Source: Plectranthus barbatus (taxonomy: Eukaryota > Streptophyta > Magnoliopsida > Lamiales > Lamiaceae). Taken from it: a stretch of 64,000 nucleotides of DNA. Below, piece after piece: positions 35,986 to 48,477 of the stretch. The stretch lies in NCBI GenBank assembly GCA_026898455.1, contig JAPKLW010000163.1, forward strand, positions 790,232 to 854,231. The letters run 5' to 3'. Position 1 is the stretch's first letter; every line of letters starts with the position of its first letter. Position numbers and translations under genes: made by a program. The notes below the pieces were generated by a model. It was not told the origin of the DNA. It saw nothing but the letters and a program-made list of their open reading frames with translations, and ran no database searches.

Positions 35986-38566
35986 AACCCAATTCCAAAA
36001 CCCCACCTTCTATTCTATTATTGATGGCTAGATTTAAGCTACACTTCAGAAACTGGGATGGTTCTTCCAGCAAATTCAGGGAATTTACCGGAAGACTGCA
36101 ATCCCATCCTCCTTCACTCAACAAAGAACCTTAGAAAATGGACACATAAGACACCAAAAAAAAATCTTTTTTTATTTATTTTAACAAAAATAAAAAATGG
36201 GAAGGGGAATCGATCCAGATGAAGTAGAGGCGGCGGCAAAAGGATGGTTCGGCGATGCAGTAGAATTCAATCCAGATTGGCGGAGGCGAGGGTCCGTGGC
36301 GGAAGAGAATGAATTTGTGTTTGACGGGAAAGGGGATGAGACGCGGTGAAGTGCGTTCTCTTAATCGGAGAGGTGGCATTAGCATAGCAGTAAGTAGCGC
36401 TGTATCATGCAGTAAAAATAGGGCAACAACCAGAGTCACAACGCACTGTTTTACTTTTACCGGATTCAAAAGTAATACCCCAATATCGCATTTTCTTTGC
36501 TCTATTTAATGGATAAAGTTTGTGTGAGATTATCTCGCAATTATGTTTTTTGAGATATTCTTGTCGAAATTAATTTTTCAGAGTATTTTGTTATGAACAA
36601 AATGTATATTCTAAAAAATATTTGTGTATAATATATTTTGATCGCAATATATTCATTTTGATTAAAATGCACTGATTTTGATGGAAATGTCCATTTTAAC
36701 GTGGAATAAATTCCAACCCACTCAAATTAGAAAATTAAAGGAATTTTAAGGTTTAAAAAAAAAAACTCATTTTATGAGTTTGGGTTTATAAATTATTTTC
36801 GCTTTAATTTTGTTTTGTTGAGCTAATAAGTTTAGAAAACAATTAAAATTGTATATAAATAATAATAATTAATTAATTTTATAATAAAAATACAATGTTA
36901 AACAAACGAGTGCTTATTATTTTTATTCAACTATTCCATGTTTTTACATTTGAAATAAAAAGTATGAATTAAAAGCAAGTACAAATGATCTGAATGATAA
37001 ATAAAAGAGTGAGTATGCATTTTACACTAAATGCATTTCGTTCATAATATCTTGCAATGTTTTTTTAAAAAATTGCCAAAATAAAATTATAGAGAATGAT
37101 ATGAAGATTTTAATTATAAAAATATAAAATGAGTACAGATATATAATTACAAAATAATTTATCGTTCGTATTGGTAACAACTTTTATGATTTACCCATAT
37201 ATAGAAAAATTAAGATTTGAATTGAATTGATTAATAATTGCATAGTAGCTTATCGATAGGATCCTGATTTTCTTATAATCTCTTTAGTTATTTCTCTAGA
37301 ATGTTATTAATTATCGCCTAATTATTAAGTAAACTCTTTTGTGATTATCTGGATAGTAGTATAAGTTCATTTATTGTAGTGCTTAAATGTATTTCAACAT
37401 TGCAATCGTTGTGCCCGATAATTTATTAGGAAGATTATTAGATGTATTTGGATACTTTTCAATTCTTTATTCAAAACAAATCTTATCCTAATTTAAAGAA
37501 TCAAATATTTTTGGATGTACTTGAATAAAATTATCTACCAAGTACATTTAAATAAATACGTGTCAGATAATAAAAATTAAATAAAATTTAAATTCGCAGG
37601 CTGAAATCAATGTTGTTCAACACTTTGTCTATACCTTAATACAATTTATATGTTTTGTGAATTGTTTATTCGAGACAGTGGGTTTCTCTTTCTATCTCCA
37701 TATATGTATGCTTTAACTTTCACTGTACTCCATATCTATTGACTTCTGTTTAATTTTGTCTGAATCCAGTTTTTCTGGCTGCCTGTCGAAAGCCGGTTAA
37801 TGATTCCCAATTTTCCCTTGAATAGTTTCTTGTAGAATGCGATATTTCAGCTTTGTTTTACTCCAGGTACCTGAACTCAACCTGCCAATCGTTCTTGTTT
37901 ATAAACTTTAATTATAATCTGCTAGAAAGGGTTTTCCTGGGTTTACAAAATCTGTGTATTTTGCTTGCTTGACTATGATTCTCGGGGTAGTGTTACTTGG
38001 GTTATGAAGGAAGCTTTTTCTCACTGCACAAAGTAAGAATCATTTTATTCAAGAATTGTAAATTAGTGACTAATGCATTCAAGGTGCAACTGATGAAAAA
38101 GTGAGCACGAGATTTCTTGCTTTTCTTGTGAATCATATGCCTACATCTGCTTTGTGTATTCTTGTAATTTTGGTCTCTAAATTTTTGGTATCTAATTTCA
38201 AATTCATAAAGTTGTTGTCACAGTATTTGACTAAGCTGTTTGTGTATGATCATGAATCGAGTCCATCTCTCTTCATTAATATACCGTTTGACAGTATCTT
38301 GGTGTACTACACGTGAGTTTCCAACTGTTTTGCTTGGTTGTCCTCATTTATTGAGTCAGGCTCTTTACTGGCCTCAGCTTCGGTTTTTGATGTTTCCCTG
38401 TGATTGCTTTAGAGCCATACGTGAAAACCTGCTTTGTGTTGCATGCAAGAAACTGCAAAGGAGTTTGTATATAATACTATAAATTATGCTCTTGTGATAC
38501 ACTTTGCAGTTTTAACATCCCCCGGTTTGCAATTTTATTGGTTTTCTTACTCTGGGATTTAGGAAA
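35986..38566. other. Divergent intergenic region (YAK1 / BRO1-domain gene)
   Basis: Shared upstream space of two divergent genes. About 36000-36500 is less AT-rich and probably YAK1 5' UTR; the central part is AT-rich with nothing recognisable. About 37680-38560 is pyrimidine-rich and transcript-like, probably 5' UTR with an intron of the BRO1-domain gene. ORFs of 60-100 codons here have no domain. Confidence 0.45.
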
Positions 38567-41500
38567 ATGGGATGCTTTGTATCAACTCCAAAAGATGTGG
38601 GCGAGACAAGGAGGCGTCCAGCAAACATTGGGGAGGTTTCTGTGTTTGTTCCGGGCTTAAGGATCCCTAAACCTGTCAATTTCACTCAGTCACTTGGAGA
38701 TAATGTGACGAAAAGTTCAGTTGAACGGCTTTCAGCTCTTAGAAACAGAATAGTAGTTATGGCAGGGCAAGAAGCTCCTACAATTACAAGAACCAGAAGG
38801 AGAACAGCCAGTCAACATGGTTGGTCTTGTCTTCTTCTTCTTCTTCTTCTTCTTCAAGTCTTTCCATATTGTTTAGTCGTTGATTAATGTTGCACCAGCT
38901 ATTTTTTGCAGGAAGATCAATATTACGTGATCTTCTCAAGGCTCTTGAAGAATATTTGCCGGTCCTCTTGGGATTGGTTAAGGATGGTAAGCACGCATGC
39001 TGTGCTGTCAAACTTGTATGTCAATTTTTTTTCTCAGCCTTGGTTTGTTGATGATGCAGGCAGTTCATTGCAGCACAAAGTACAATTTGCCTGGGTTAAT
39101 CAAGAGGATGAAGTGGAGGTCGACATATGACACAATCATTAGTTTCTTTCCAGTTTATGGAATCTTGAAAATTGTTCATCACATTGTCATTGTTTATCTC
39201 CAGGAAACCCAAATGTATAGTGCTTGGTATGAAGTATTATCTGTTTTGCACTTCATGGCGACGCTATTGTTATCGCAAGCTAATTTGTTGCTTCTTCCAA
39301 GAACTTCCACTGATGGATTTCAGCCTAAGGTTTCAGAAGGTTAGTGTACTGCTGCTCTTCTCCAGTAGAGTTGTTTCAACATGTTACTCACTTGTCATTA
39401 AAACTGAGAAAAAATACAGATCTTTCATCATATTCTTGGATGAGATTGAGTTAGAAACTCAATCACCATTGTGAATTTTATTGGTGCTATTGCTTTCAGA
39501 TAGCTTTGTAGCGTATTGTTTTTAAACAAGGAAGGTTATCAATCAAATTAACCTCTCGGTCTGAACAATCCCACAAGCATCCTATTATACTTGATGGCAT
39601 GTATAAGAAAATGAAAATGCCTATTAAAAGAAATGAAAACAAGCTATAACTCTCAATATTGAACTTAACCAGTAAATGCCTAGTTTGCAATAGTAAACTT
39701 GCCAATTTCCAACAGAGAACCGGCGAACATCAGTGGATATATTCTTAAAGGCAGCCGGGTATCTTGATTGTGCTGTTCGACATGTCCTTCCACATTTGCC
39801 CATTGAACTGAGGTGTCCTGTTGACAACTTTCTTAAATGTTCAAATCATCTTCGTTAACCATGGTTAACTTAACTTTCTTCTTACTATTTTGCATGTCAT
39901 AGGAGAAATCTTCCTGTGGACCTTGCTGAAGGAGTCCTACGAGCACTTTGCCTCCAAGCACTTGGCCAGGTATTGGCTCATCACTGGTTTCCCATGTCTT
40001 CTTATTATCGTACAGCGTTTGTACTGTATGCCAACGTCTTACATTATGCTTGTATTATTCTAAATCAGAGTTAAAAATAGTGCACTTAATTGATGGGAAC
40101 TCTCCTAAAGTATGATCATTAACAAGCCAACTACTAATATACCCTTATTTCTCCAAGATAGGTAGAGGTCGGCCAAATGGAACCGGCACCGCCTGAACCG
40201 GCCCGCTGGTTCATGGTTCCGAACCGGAACCGTTTTTGGGCGGGCCGGTTCAGGTTTAACAAAAAACCGGAACGGGCAGTTCCGAACCGTTGAACCACCA
40301 AAATTTTAAATTAAAAAAAAATGAAAAACGAACCGTTGAATATGAGGCAAATTTTGAAAATTTAAACCGGCCAATCAGAGCGCGCCATGTTACCCTGAAC
40401 CAGCGGTTAAATGAAGATTTTTTAAAATAATATTTTTAAAATAAAATTTAAAAACAATTTTGACCGAACCGCCGTTCCGAATTGGAACTGCCTGAACCGG
40501 AACCGCTACAGTATCGGGTCAATTAAGGATCCAATTTCTTGGAACCGGAACCTAGGCATGATTCTAAAGATAGGCATGATTCTGGGAAACCTTGAGTTAG
40601 CTCTCTTATCTAGCTAAGACTTATGTTCCGCTAGGTAGTGCGTGTCGTCAATGCCAGTGCAGTTATTTCTCTTAGACTGCTTAAAAATTAAAAGTTAAGG
40701 CATACCAAGTTGTCCATCGTCTCTCTTTAACATCGTCTCTCTTTAACAGGGAGTTGACATCCAGCTCGGGCTTGCAATCGAGAATACCAAGGCCACACTG
40801 GCTGTGAAAAGAAGACTGGCGTGCGAGATGGTAAAGTACTGGCAGCAGGTATGCTCTCCATCTATGGTCGACCAAATTATATATAATGATTTTGATTTTC
40901 AATGTTAGCTGGTGAAATGATAATGTTTTGGTGAGTGAAACCCCTGAGCATTGAGACTACGCTATTGTATAGGCTCAAGATAACATCATGAACCTTCCAC
41001 TAACAAACGGTTGGGGAGAAAAGCATCGGCTATTTGTGAAGTGGAAATACATAGAAGCTAAGGTATCTACTAATGCTCAATCTATCTTCAGGTTTTTACC
41101 ACTGGTAGTTGCTTGCCTTTTTTCTATCACTCTTAAATAGTTGGATATCTAGTGTTAGGAGATGCTATTTAAAATGATTACTGGTGTCTGAATTATCAAA
41201 ACTAGGAACTTTTCTGTTGTATAAATGAAAATCAGCTGATTGGCTCAAAGCCGGAGCAGGATGTTTGAATGAAGAAATGTATAAATTATACAGAACAGTT
41301 TTTTTTTTTTTTTTTTTTAAGTTTTACGATTGGAACTGAAATCTTTCTTCACCAAGTGATTATATTTTCCCAGGCTGCTGCTTACTACTATCATGGCCTG
41401 ATTCTTGATGAGGGAAATACGGAGAAGTCCCATGGAATGGCTGTTGCTGCTCTACAAGCAGCAGATGAATATCTGAAAGAGAGCAAGAAAACTTGTGAAG

Positions 41501-41943
41501 CTTTTAATTTATCTGTTCCTGTCTCGAGGTGATTTTACTGATGCAAGAGACAAATTATACAACACAGAGCTGTTGATATGACATTATTCAGCACGTCTTG
41601 ACATTGTGTGGTTATTTGAAGCAGGAACCCTCCTCTTTGGGGAACCATGAAGTTTCTGTCTGAAAAAATTCCCAAGGATACTTCAAGCAAAGTCAGAATC
41701 AACAGGGATCTCTTCTCTCATGAAAAGTAATTTTGACATTTATATGCTCATTTTCTCCTGCATATAATGATAATGCTGAAGCTGACCATTTCCTGTTGTA
41801 GAATAATGGAGACAGCACCAACGTTGCCAGACTTTGTTTTGGCCCTCAGACCCAATGAATACCAGCTTCCTCTTGCGGATGCGTCGTGGGATGAAGAAGC
41901 ACTGAAGAAGGGTCAGCCATGCAACAACAAGCTCGAAGTTTAG
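38567..41943 (+). CDS. BRO1-like domain protein (endosomal targeting type)
   Basis: Predicted 424 residues in 11 exons: 38567-38819, 38912-38986, 39060-39118, 39204-39339, 39716-39812, 39903-39969, 40750-40848, 40973-41062, 41374-41528, 41625-41726, 41802-41943. The start MGCFVSTP offers Gly2 for N-myristoylation and Cys3 for palmitoylation, so membrane attachment is likely. The rest is a single BRO1 domain, the banana-shaped helical fold that binds ESCRT-III in yeast Bro1/human ALIX. Recognisable blocks are WYEVLSVLHFMATLLLSQAN, AAYYYHGLILDEGNTEKSHG and KVRINRDLFSHEKIMETAPT. It lacks the ALIX V domain and proline-rich tail. Plant members of this short class are poorly characterised. Intron 6 carries an accgg-rich repeat. 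Confidence 0.92.
40160..40570. repeat. GAACCGG-rich inverted-repeat insertion in BRO1-gene intron
   Basis: A ~400-base island within intron 6 is dense in GAACCGG/CCGGTTC in both orientations (for example CCGAACCGGAACCG near its left end and GGAACCGGAACC near its right), unlike the AT-rich intron around it. It looks like a non-autonomous transposon of the kind with GGTTCGG-type subterminal repeats. Exact ends and family are not resolved. Confidence 0.55.
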
Positions 41944-42233
41944 GGAGGGTGACCGTCCATGGAAATCACACAACAGACTACAAATGCAAAAAAAAGTCCC
42001 CAAAAGGAGAGGCCATGTACAATTATGAAAAAACATCCAAGCACTAGTTGTGTGGTTAAGTAAATATAATAATTTGCTTCCATAACCATTTCTATGATGA
42101 GAGAAAAGCATGTTGAGAATGTAATATCATTTCATGCACGAATGTCACCCTGCTTGCTGCTCTGCTACTCAAAAAAACTGCAGGTATACATTTCAGATTT
42201 CAACTAGTACAAAATTGCTAGTGTTGTAATCTA

Positions 42234-43188
42234 CTACAAGGCAGGCAGAGAAATCGCTGTTTGGAGACTACACCACGCTTTCTCATATCTCACAAATCCC
42301 ATGAACCAAAACTCGTAGTTATCCTGAGTCACGATTTGTATGTATTTCTGCAAGGGATTGCTCATATTTTCACTCTCATTGGCCCCCTTTATCTTCTTCA
42401 CAGGGATCGAAACCTGCACCATTAATCTTTACTTGTGAGTCACAATTCACTTGTCAAAATAAGACTATATATAGAGTAGTATACCTTGTAAGGAGCCCTT
42501 ATGTGCCCCTCAGAGGCAGAGGCAGAGGATGGAACAGCAATAGATCTCTCACTGCAGAAGGCAATCTTTCGTGTGGAGACGAAGAGAGTTCCTGCAATGG
42601 GGCCAACAGTGGTTGAGAGATAGCATTGAGATGCCTTGAGGAGTTTTTCTCCATCACACACACCAAAAATATCTCTGAATACGTTCTCTCTCCCTCCTTT
42701 CTTGATGATTTTGGCCCCTATGCTCAGCTTTCCCTTCACCGTTTCCGAGAATTTATGCCCCAACCTCACTGCAGATACACATTCAAACATAACATCATAA
42801 TATATCAACTCTCAACTTTGTCTGAAATCCATCAATCTTAAACATTCAACTTATTAATTGTAATACGATACGACTGTTCAAATTATTGAGATTGTGAAAG
42901 TACCATGTTCCCTGATTCTATAGGCAAAGCTTGTGCTCTTTCTTTCGAGTTTCTTCTTGTGATTATGATTCTTCCCTGCTGCATTCAGATTTTCAACAAA
43001 ACGTGTGTGAGAGAGAGAGAGAGAGTATGTATGTATGTATGTACGTACGTACGAGTAAAGGAAGGCGAATGATGATCCGAGGGGAAGGGGCTCTGGCAAG
43101 AGCTGACTGGTTCAGACAAGGATGATGTTAATGAAGTTTTGACTAAAGGGGTTGTCGGAAAATGACGTGGGAGCTCATTATCCTCCAT
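42234..43188 (-). CDS. GEM-like protein with GRAM domain
   Basis: Predicted 223 residues in four exons: 43053-43188, 42904-42975, 42485-42768, 42234-42413. The first ~45 residues are Ser/Pro-rich. The GRAM domain covers most of the rest: RIREHVRLGHKFSETVKGKL, GEKLLKASQCYLSTTVGPIA, FCSERSIAV, IPVKKIKGANESEN and QDNYEFWFMGFVRYEKAW are family hallmarks. Family members include Arabidopsis GEM, which influences epidermal patterning, and ABA-responsive GER proteins. GRAM domains bind lipids or proteins at membranes. The precise role here is unknown. The exon 1 donor sits at the edge of a TACG/TATG microsatellite (see findings); the exon 1 to 2 junction is the least certain. Confidence 0.88.
43005..43052. 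repeat. GA / TATG / TACG microsatellite
   Basis: Compound run: GA repeats (about 43007-43025), then TATG units, then TACG units ending at 43052. It is inside intron 1 of the GEM-like gene and touches its splice donor. Confidence 0.85.
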
Positions 43189-44501
43189 GAATTATGCCCG
43201 AGATAATCTGCTTGATTTCTTGAGGTAGCTGGAAGAAAGAAAAAAAAGGTAGAGGGAGGAGACCAAGGTAAAGTCATGGCATATGATATCATATTTAATT
43301 AAATAAAATTTATAATTGAGTTTGAATTGCATTGAATTCGTTGGCCACTTACAGGGCTGTCATGCTCATGCATGTGGGTACCACCACAAACGCTCACCTT
43401 CAACCTCTAATTAATTATGTTGTTTATATATATAGTATGCTAATTAATCCCAACCATTTTATTTAATTATGATTGGGATAGAAGACCAAGCAAGAACTCT
43501 AATACTCCCTCCTCCATCCCATTTATTTGGTCATGTATTAACTTGCACGAATGTCAAAATTCATTTATAAATACATTAAATATTTGAACAAATTTTTTGA
43601 ATTACCCTTATTTAGCAATAACTATTAATAATAATTCTATTAAATGTAAAATTTATAAGGGTAAATTTGTAAACACATATAAAAAATAATACTAAATTTA
43701 AATAATGGACTATATAAATGGAACACCCAAAAAAGAAACATGAACAAAATAATCTGGATGAAAGGAGTAACATTTAGTGTGGAAAAGAGTGTTTGTTTGT
43801 GTTGGTATATTTCTTTGAAGTTTATATATACAGCCAAAAGAAGTGGTTGCGTGGGACCGGCCCAACGAAGAGAGATTGATTTATTAATTTATGACACCAT
43901 TTTTCTTCACAATTTCTCATGCTTTCCTCTCCCTTTTTTACTTTTATTAATTTTATAACTGTTGTTTAAAAACGAGATGTGGACAACCATTATTTCATTT
44001 CTAATTAATACACACGATATTGAGCAGTGAGCATACTTTGTCATGATCTTCTCTCTTCAGTGGGATTATCTTTGTCCGAGATAAAACCAAACCCATACAG
44101 CACTTTTTCCAAGATCTGCGACCTTAAAATATGGCAGCCAGCCATATATATATATATATATATATATGGATTGCACTTGGATCGGAGTGTAGATTTTGAT
44201 AAAACTCATCAGACACGATTTTGCGATAGAAAACGCCGGAAAGCTCGAGTTTTCCGATGGTCGGAGTTGCGTGGCGGAGCAGCACTGACATGGAGGGCAT
44301 CGGTATGCATGAACACAATAAAAATGAACATGTTCCTCGTGCAACAAAAGATAATTAAAGAAATATTGCTTAATCGGAATAGCATAAAAAGATAGCGATT
44401 CAAAGAGGAAAGCAGTTGAAAGACTGTTGGAAGACTCGAAGCAGAAGAGCTAAACAAACGTGTAAGAATGAGTTGCACAAAACTGAATGCAGCCTCCCTC
44501 T
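43189..44501. other. Intergenic between GEM-like gene and LIL3
   Basis: Holds one Stowaway-like element (listed separately) and a TA microsatellite at about 44144-44167. Several 60-120-codon ORFs on both strands overlap each other at 44027-44480, but none shows a domain or biased composition; I treat them as chance. Confidence 0.45.
43505..43767. mobile_element. Stowaway-like MITE, degenerate
   Basis: Left end CTCCCTCCTCCATCCCATTT and right end GGATGAAAGGAG, flanked by TA on each side (43503-43504 and 43768-43769). The subterminal parts are complementary (TTTATTTGGTCATGT against ACATGAACAAAATAA). It encodes nothing. Confidence 0.65.
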
Positions 44502-46601
44502 CTACTTCTCTTTAGGCGTCTCATCCTGCCAGGCAGCTTGCCATTGCTTGTCGTAAAATGTAGTCTCCTCCACCAATTTCTTGATTGTCTCGATGTCCTC
44601 GTTCTTTCTGATGAGGAGCACCCCTGCTACAGCTACAAACAATAGCGTTTTACAGAAGAAGTTGCCCATTTGGTCAACCAGACCTACCCCAGTAAGACTA
44701 TCCACAAAGTAGGCCATGAAGAATCCGATCATTGCAGCACGACCTGCATTCCATAAAACATCCATCATTGCCTCATCACACAACATTTACTGAATTCTAA
44801 AATCCGGCAAGGAAAGAAATATGTGGACCAACCATTAAGGAGCTCGGCTTCAGGAAGATGAAACCTTTTCATCCATGCCCACCAAGGGATAATGGATGTG
44901 TCAAAGAAAATGGGGTCTTCATTGCTTGATGATTGTGGGCTGTCTTCCAGCCATTTCCTCCTCTTCACTTCTGCAGCAGTTATCCACATACAGAGTTATA
45001 AAATGAATGAAATCATAATGAACAATTTATAAGTGTCCAAACTGCTAAAAGAGGAAACTAGACAACTTTTAAACTTCTAAGTTGGAGCGAAGCCTCCATA
45101 GCAGTGGAGGTGCTATCTTGTTGGAAGAACTTTGTTAACACTCAAGTTTTTGCCATTCAAAAATCTCTCTGTTATAATTTTGATAGAGTGTTGCAATTTA
45201 TTATCTTTAGATCCCTCAATTTACTTAGTCTTGTTCTGCCCCTTCTATGAAATACGTTCACTAAGCCCGGAGAGTGACTCGAACCTAATATATTTTCTTC
45301 TGAAATGAAACTAACAGAACCAATTAAAAGAACTGAACTAAAAGTGAATTCTCATAGTTGGAGAATTCACCAACTCTAAAAAAAATCCGGATTTCATATT
45401 GGGAAAAAAAAGGGCTTAGTTTTGAAGGTCTTCAAGATGTTGTTAACACATTCGACGAGAGGTGAGATCCTCAAAATGAAACTGCTCCAATGTATTTAGA
45501 CAAGCACACAGTTAATAATTAGGAGGATATTTGGTTTCGTTTGTTTCATCTCTACTTGCAATTCATTAGGCATCAACGACTTATGTCATTGAAAATACAA
45601 GTTACTCATCTCTTTTTCCTTCGTGAGATCCTGCAGCCTGTGCCGAGTATCAAACATGACGAGGACTAAAATAAAGCCAACACAATTATAAAAATGCTAG
45701 GTACATACATATATAGCATGAAGAAAGAAAATGCTTGTGCGCTTTGGAGCCCTCACAGTCCAATTTATTTGTGTTGGGAACGTTAATTCCGACATTAGTA
45801 TATGATATCATCCGCTCTCATAGTTTTGTTTCTGAATATCACCCCAAAAACCTCATACTATGTGGACTATTGTATAAAAGGAAATCTTTCCTTATTTTTT
45901 CAATGTGAGACATTTGGGTTTCACATGCCCAACAATTTGATTAGCACATTACATTGACTCACTAACTCCACCAATCTCAATACTTCCAGCAAAGATAGAT
46001 CAACTTCTATTGCAACATAAATTGCAATTACTACATGTAATCATGAATACCGCGTTCAGACAAAGAGATATCAGGATTCATTCCAAGCCCCTCCTATTCC
46101 ACCCACATTGTTAAAAAAGACTCAATTTTTACATACAGAAAAAACAACATAACATGAGCAGACATAACTGTGATAATGCACGTTTCGTTATAAACTAAAT
46201 AAATAAATAAATGTAGAGAGAGAGAGAAAGAGACCAGCATCAATGACGGCATCCCAGTTGGTCTTGCCGTCTTTCTCAAATTGCTTCAAGTCCCATGTCC
46301 CTCCTACCCACCTAGCATCCTGAAAGCCGCTCACAGCCTCCGGCGCCGTAGCCTCGTCCACCGCCGGCGGCGGTGGAGAGCCATTTGAGCCAAGAGACAC
46401 CTCGGCAGAAGTGGCGGCGGGAGTTTCCTCCGGAGCAGTAGCGGCGACGCCAGAGGCGCTATCGGCGCTCATGACCAAGTGGAATTGAAGTTTCTTGATT
46501 GGTGCGAGAGGAACATGATTCGGCCTGAAACCTAAAGGGGTTTTGGCATGACAGTGAGGTGAGAGAGTTGGGAGCTTAGGGGAGAAAATGGCCATCGACA
46601 T
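44502..46601 (-). CDS. LIL3: Light-harvesting-like protein 3 (LIL3)
   Basis: Predicted 248 residues in three exons: 46235-46601, 44833-44970, 44502-44743. The first ~45 residues are basic/hydroxylated like a plastid transit peptide (FSPKLPTLSPHCHAKTPLGF). An Ala/Pro/Glu-rich linker follows, then the very conserved core GTWDLKQFEKDGKTNWDAVI, DTSIIPWWAWMKRFHLPEAE and the LHC chlorophyll-binding helix LLNGRAAMIGFFMAYFVD, and a second membrane helix (TLLFVAVAGVLLI). LIL3 sits in thylakoid membranes, anchors geranylgeranyl reductase and protochlorophyllide oxidoreductase, and is needed for phytylated chlorophyll and tocopherol; this is known for Arabidopsis LIL3. A second ATG at 46595 is also possible. 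Intron 1 is about 1.26 kb. Confidence 0.95.
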
Positions 46602-46854
46602 TTTTTGAAGAATTGGGATGAAAAAACGAAAGCGAAAGCCAAAAATGGAAGTATGGAGTTATAGATGATGGCGTGATAAATTTTAGGCAAATTTGAGCCG
46701 CAGAAATGCGGAGGCTGTTTCTCTCACTTGCTTTCCTAGCTTTTGGAGTTGTCTGTTTATATCGGCTAATTAACAGACTACTCAACTGCACTGCATCCTG
46801 TTTATCTCCAAATTTATGACGTTAAAAATCTCTATATCTATATCTATATCTATA
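46602..46854. other. LIL3 upstream region with ATATCT microsatellite
   Basis: Presumed LIL3 promoter and 5' UTR, followed by a TATATC hexanucleotide run at about 46829-46860 that leads straight into the first Helitron-like unit. Confidence 0.5.
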
Positions 46855-48477
46855 TCTATATATTATACTAATAGAGTTCCAAAAAACTCCCTACAAATTT
46901 TTTGAAAAACGTGCATAAATAAAAAATATTAAATAAACTAATTATATTTATACAATTATTACTTCATTGTTGAAACATGTCAATTTATATAATATATTGA
47001 TAAATGTGCATATTAAAATAAAATGATTCTTTTTAAAAAAAATATTAGAAATTATTTTTATTAAAAATAATTTAATTTTAAAATTGTTAGAACTTTACAT
47101 TAATTGAATCATTTAGCAAATAAACTTTAGGGGGTGTTTGGTTGGTGGGTTTCGGAATCAAGGAATGAGAATGATTCCGAAACCCACTGTTTGGTTGATG
47201 GATATGGGAATGGAGGATGGGATTGATTCTCAAATATCCATTCCCCTCTAAGTTGGTGGGTTTCATACCCATTCCCAAATTCAATCCCAAAATGATTATT
47301 TTTTTATTTTATAAGATTTTGTAATATAATAATTTATAATGTTATTAATATTATATATATTAATAAATTAATATATTTATAATAATATTATAATAAATGG
47401 AGTTATTATATTATTATTATGCATTAATTAATAATAATATTATTGAAAATATATTAATTATCATATATACAATAATTAATAATATTTTAATCTTATTATT
47501 TATTTCTTAGATTTTATATGATACGATTTTATTATTTATTTTTAATAATATATTATAATAATATTATTATTAAACAATCTTTGATTTTATCTTTATTTTA
47601 TATTTTATAAAATAGATAATAAATTATTTTTTTTATATAATTTTTTTATTATTAAATTAATTATTATTTATATATTATTTTAATTATTTTCTAAACCTTT
47701 AAACTTAAAAAAAATCATCAGAATTGAAAATGATTCCCAAACCATCTCATAAACCAAACACCAAGAATTGAGAATGATTCCCAAATCTAAACCTATACTC
47801 ATTCCCTTTACTATCAAACTCATACCCATAGTGATTCCCGGCAGTTATACCAAACGCCCCCTTAGAGTTTCTAAATTGCAAAAGTTATTTGAAATGAAAA
47901 ACAAAACAATATGTTTGCAATGTAGTTTGAATATCATAATTCTCATTTTATTATTTTAATTTTGGTTTAATATTATTTTGAGAAATTAGTGCATTTTAAT
48001 TCATAATATCTATTTATTTTTACAAATATAACCTAATAATTATAATTTTATAAATGTTAGACATTAAGTTGGTAAAATAAACAAACTTAGAAATTACACC
48101 ATAATTTTTGGTGTAAGATATTAAATTAGAAATACAGACAATTATTGTAAGTTAAATTATAATTTGTGAGCACTGTTATTTTTGAAAAGTTGGCAAATGT
48201 TAGTAGTGTAAATGCAAATACTTTAATTTTGGGTATAATTTTGAATAAATATTATTTGTGATGAAAGTTTAATAGAGAAGTTTATTGTTCTTCATGTATT
48301 TTTATATAATATTATTTTAATTAAACTACTATAATTTCTTCTATGTGGTCATTTATATACAATAGAAATATAAATTATTATTCAATAAAGTAAATAATAC
48401 CATGATATTTTTTAATAAATCATTTGTATATTATTTCGAATAATATTTGTTCGCGCAACGCGCGGGTGTAAATCTAA
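46855..48477 (+). mobile_element. Non-autonomous Helitron-like unit A
   Basis: 5' end TCTATATATTATACTAATAGAGTTCC-like (TC start); 3' end with a short hairpin, CGCGC-AA-CGCGCG at 48452-48464, then ~10 bases and CTAA followed by T. These are the hallmarks of Helitrons (5'-TC, 3' hairpin plus CTRR, insertion into AT). No RepHel protein is encoded. The unit carries a Tourist-like insertion at 47130-47861; without it the length is about 890 bases, close to unit E. Confidence 0.7.
47130..47861. mobile_element. Tourist-like (PIF/Harbinger) element inside Helitron unit A
   Basis: A 732-base element with terminal inverted repeats GGGGGTGTTTGG and CCAAACGCCCCC, flanked by TTA on both sides (47127-47129 and 47862-47864). 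The sister unit E has the same flanking sequence with one TTA and no insert (50769-50771). Subterminal parts are also complementary (GAATGAGAATGATTCC-type tracts). Too short for a transposase; the AT-rich centre is non-coding. Confidence 0.85.

Noticed and set aside
44027..44480. Several overlapping 64-122-codon ORFs on both strands
   Set aside because: No domain, low-complexity TA run inside, mutual overlap; consistent with chance ORFs in intergenic DNA.
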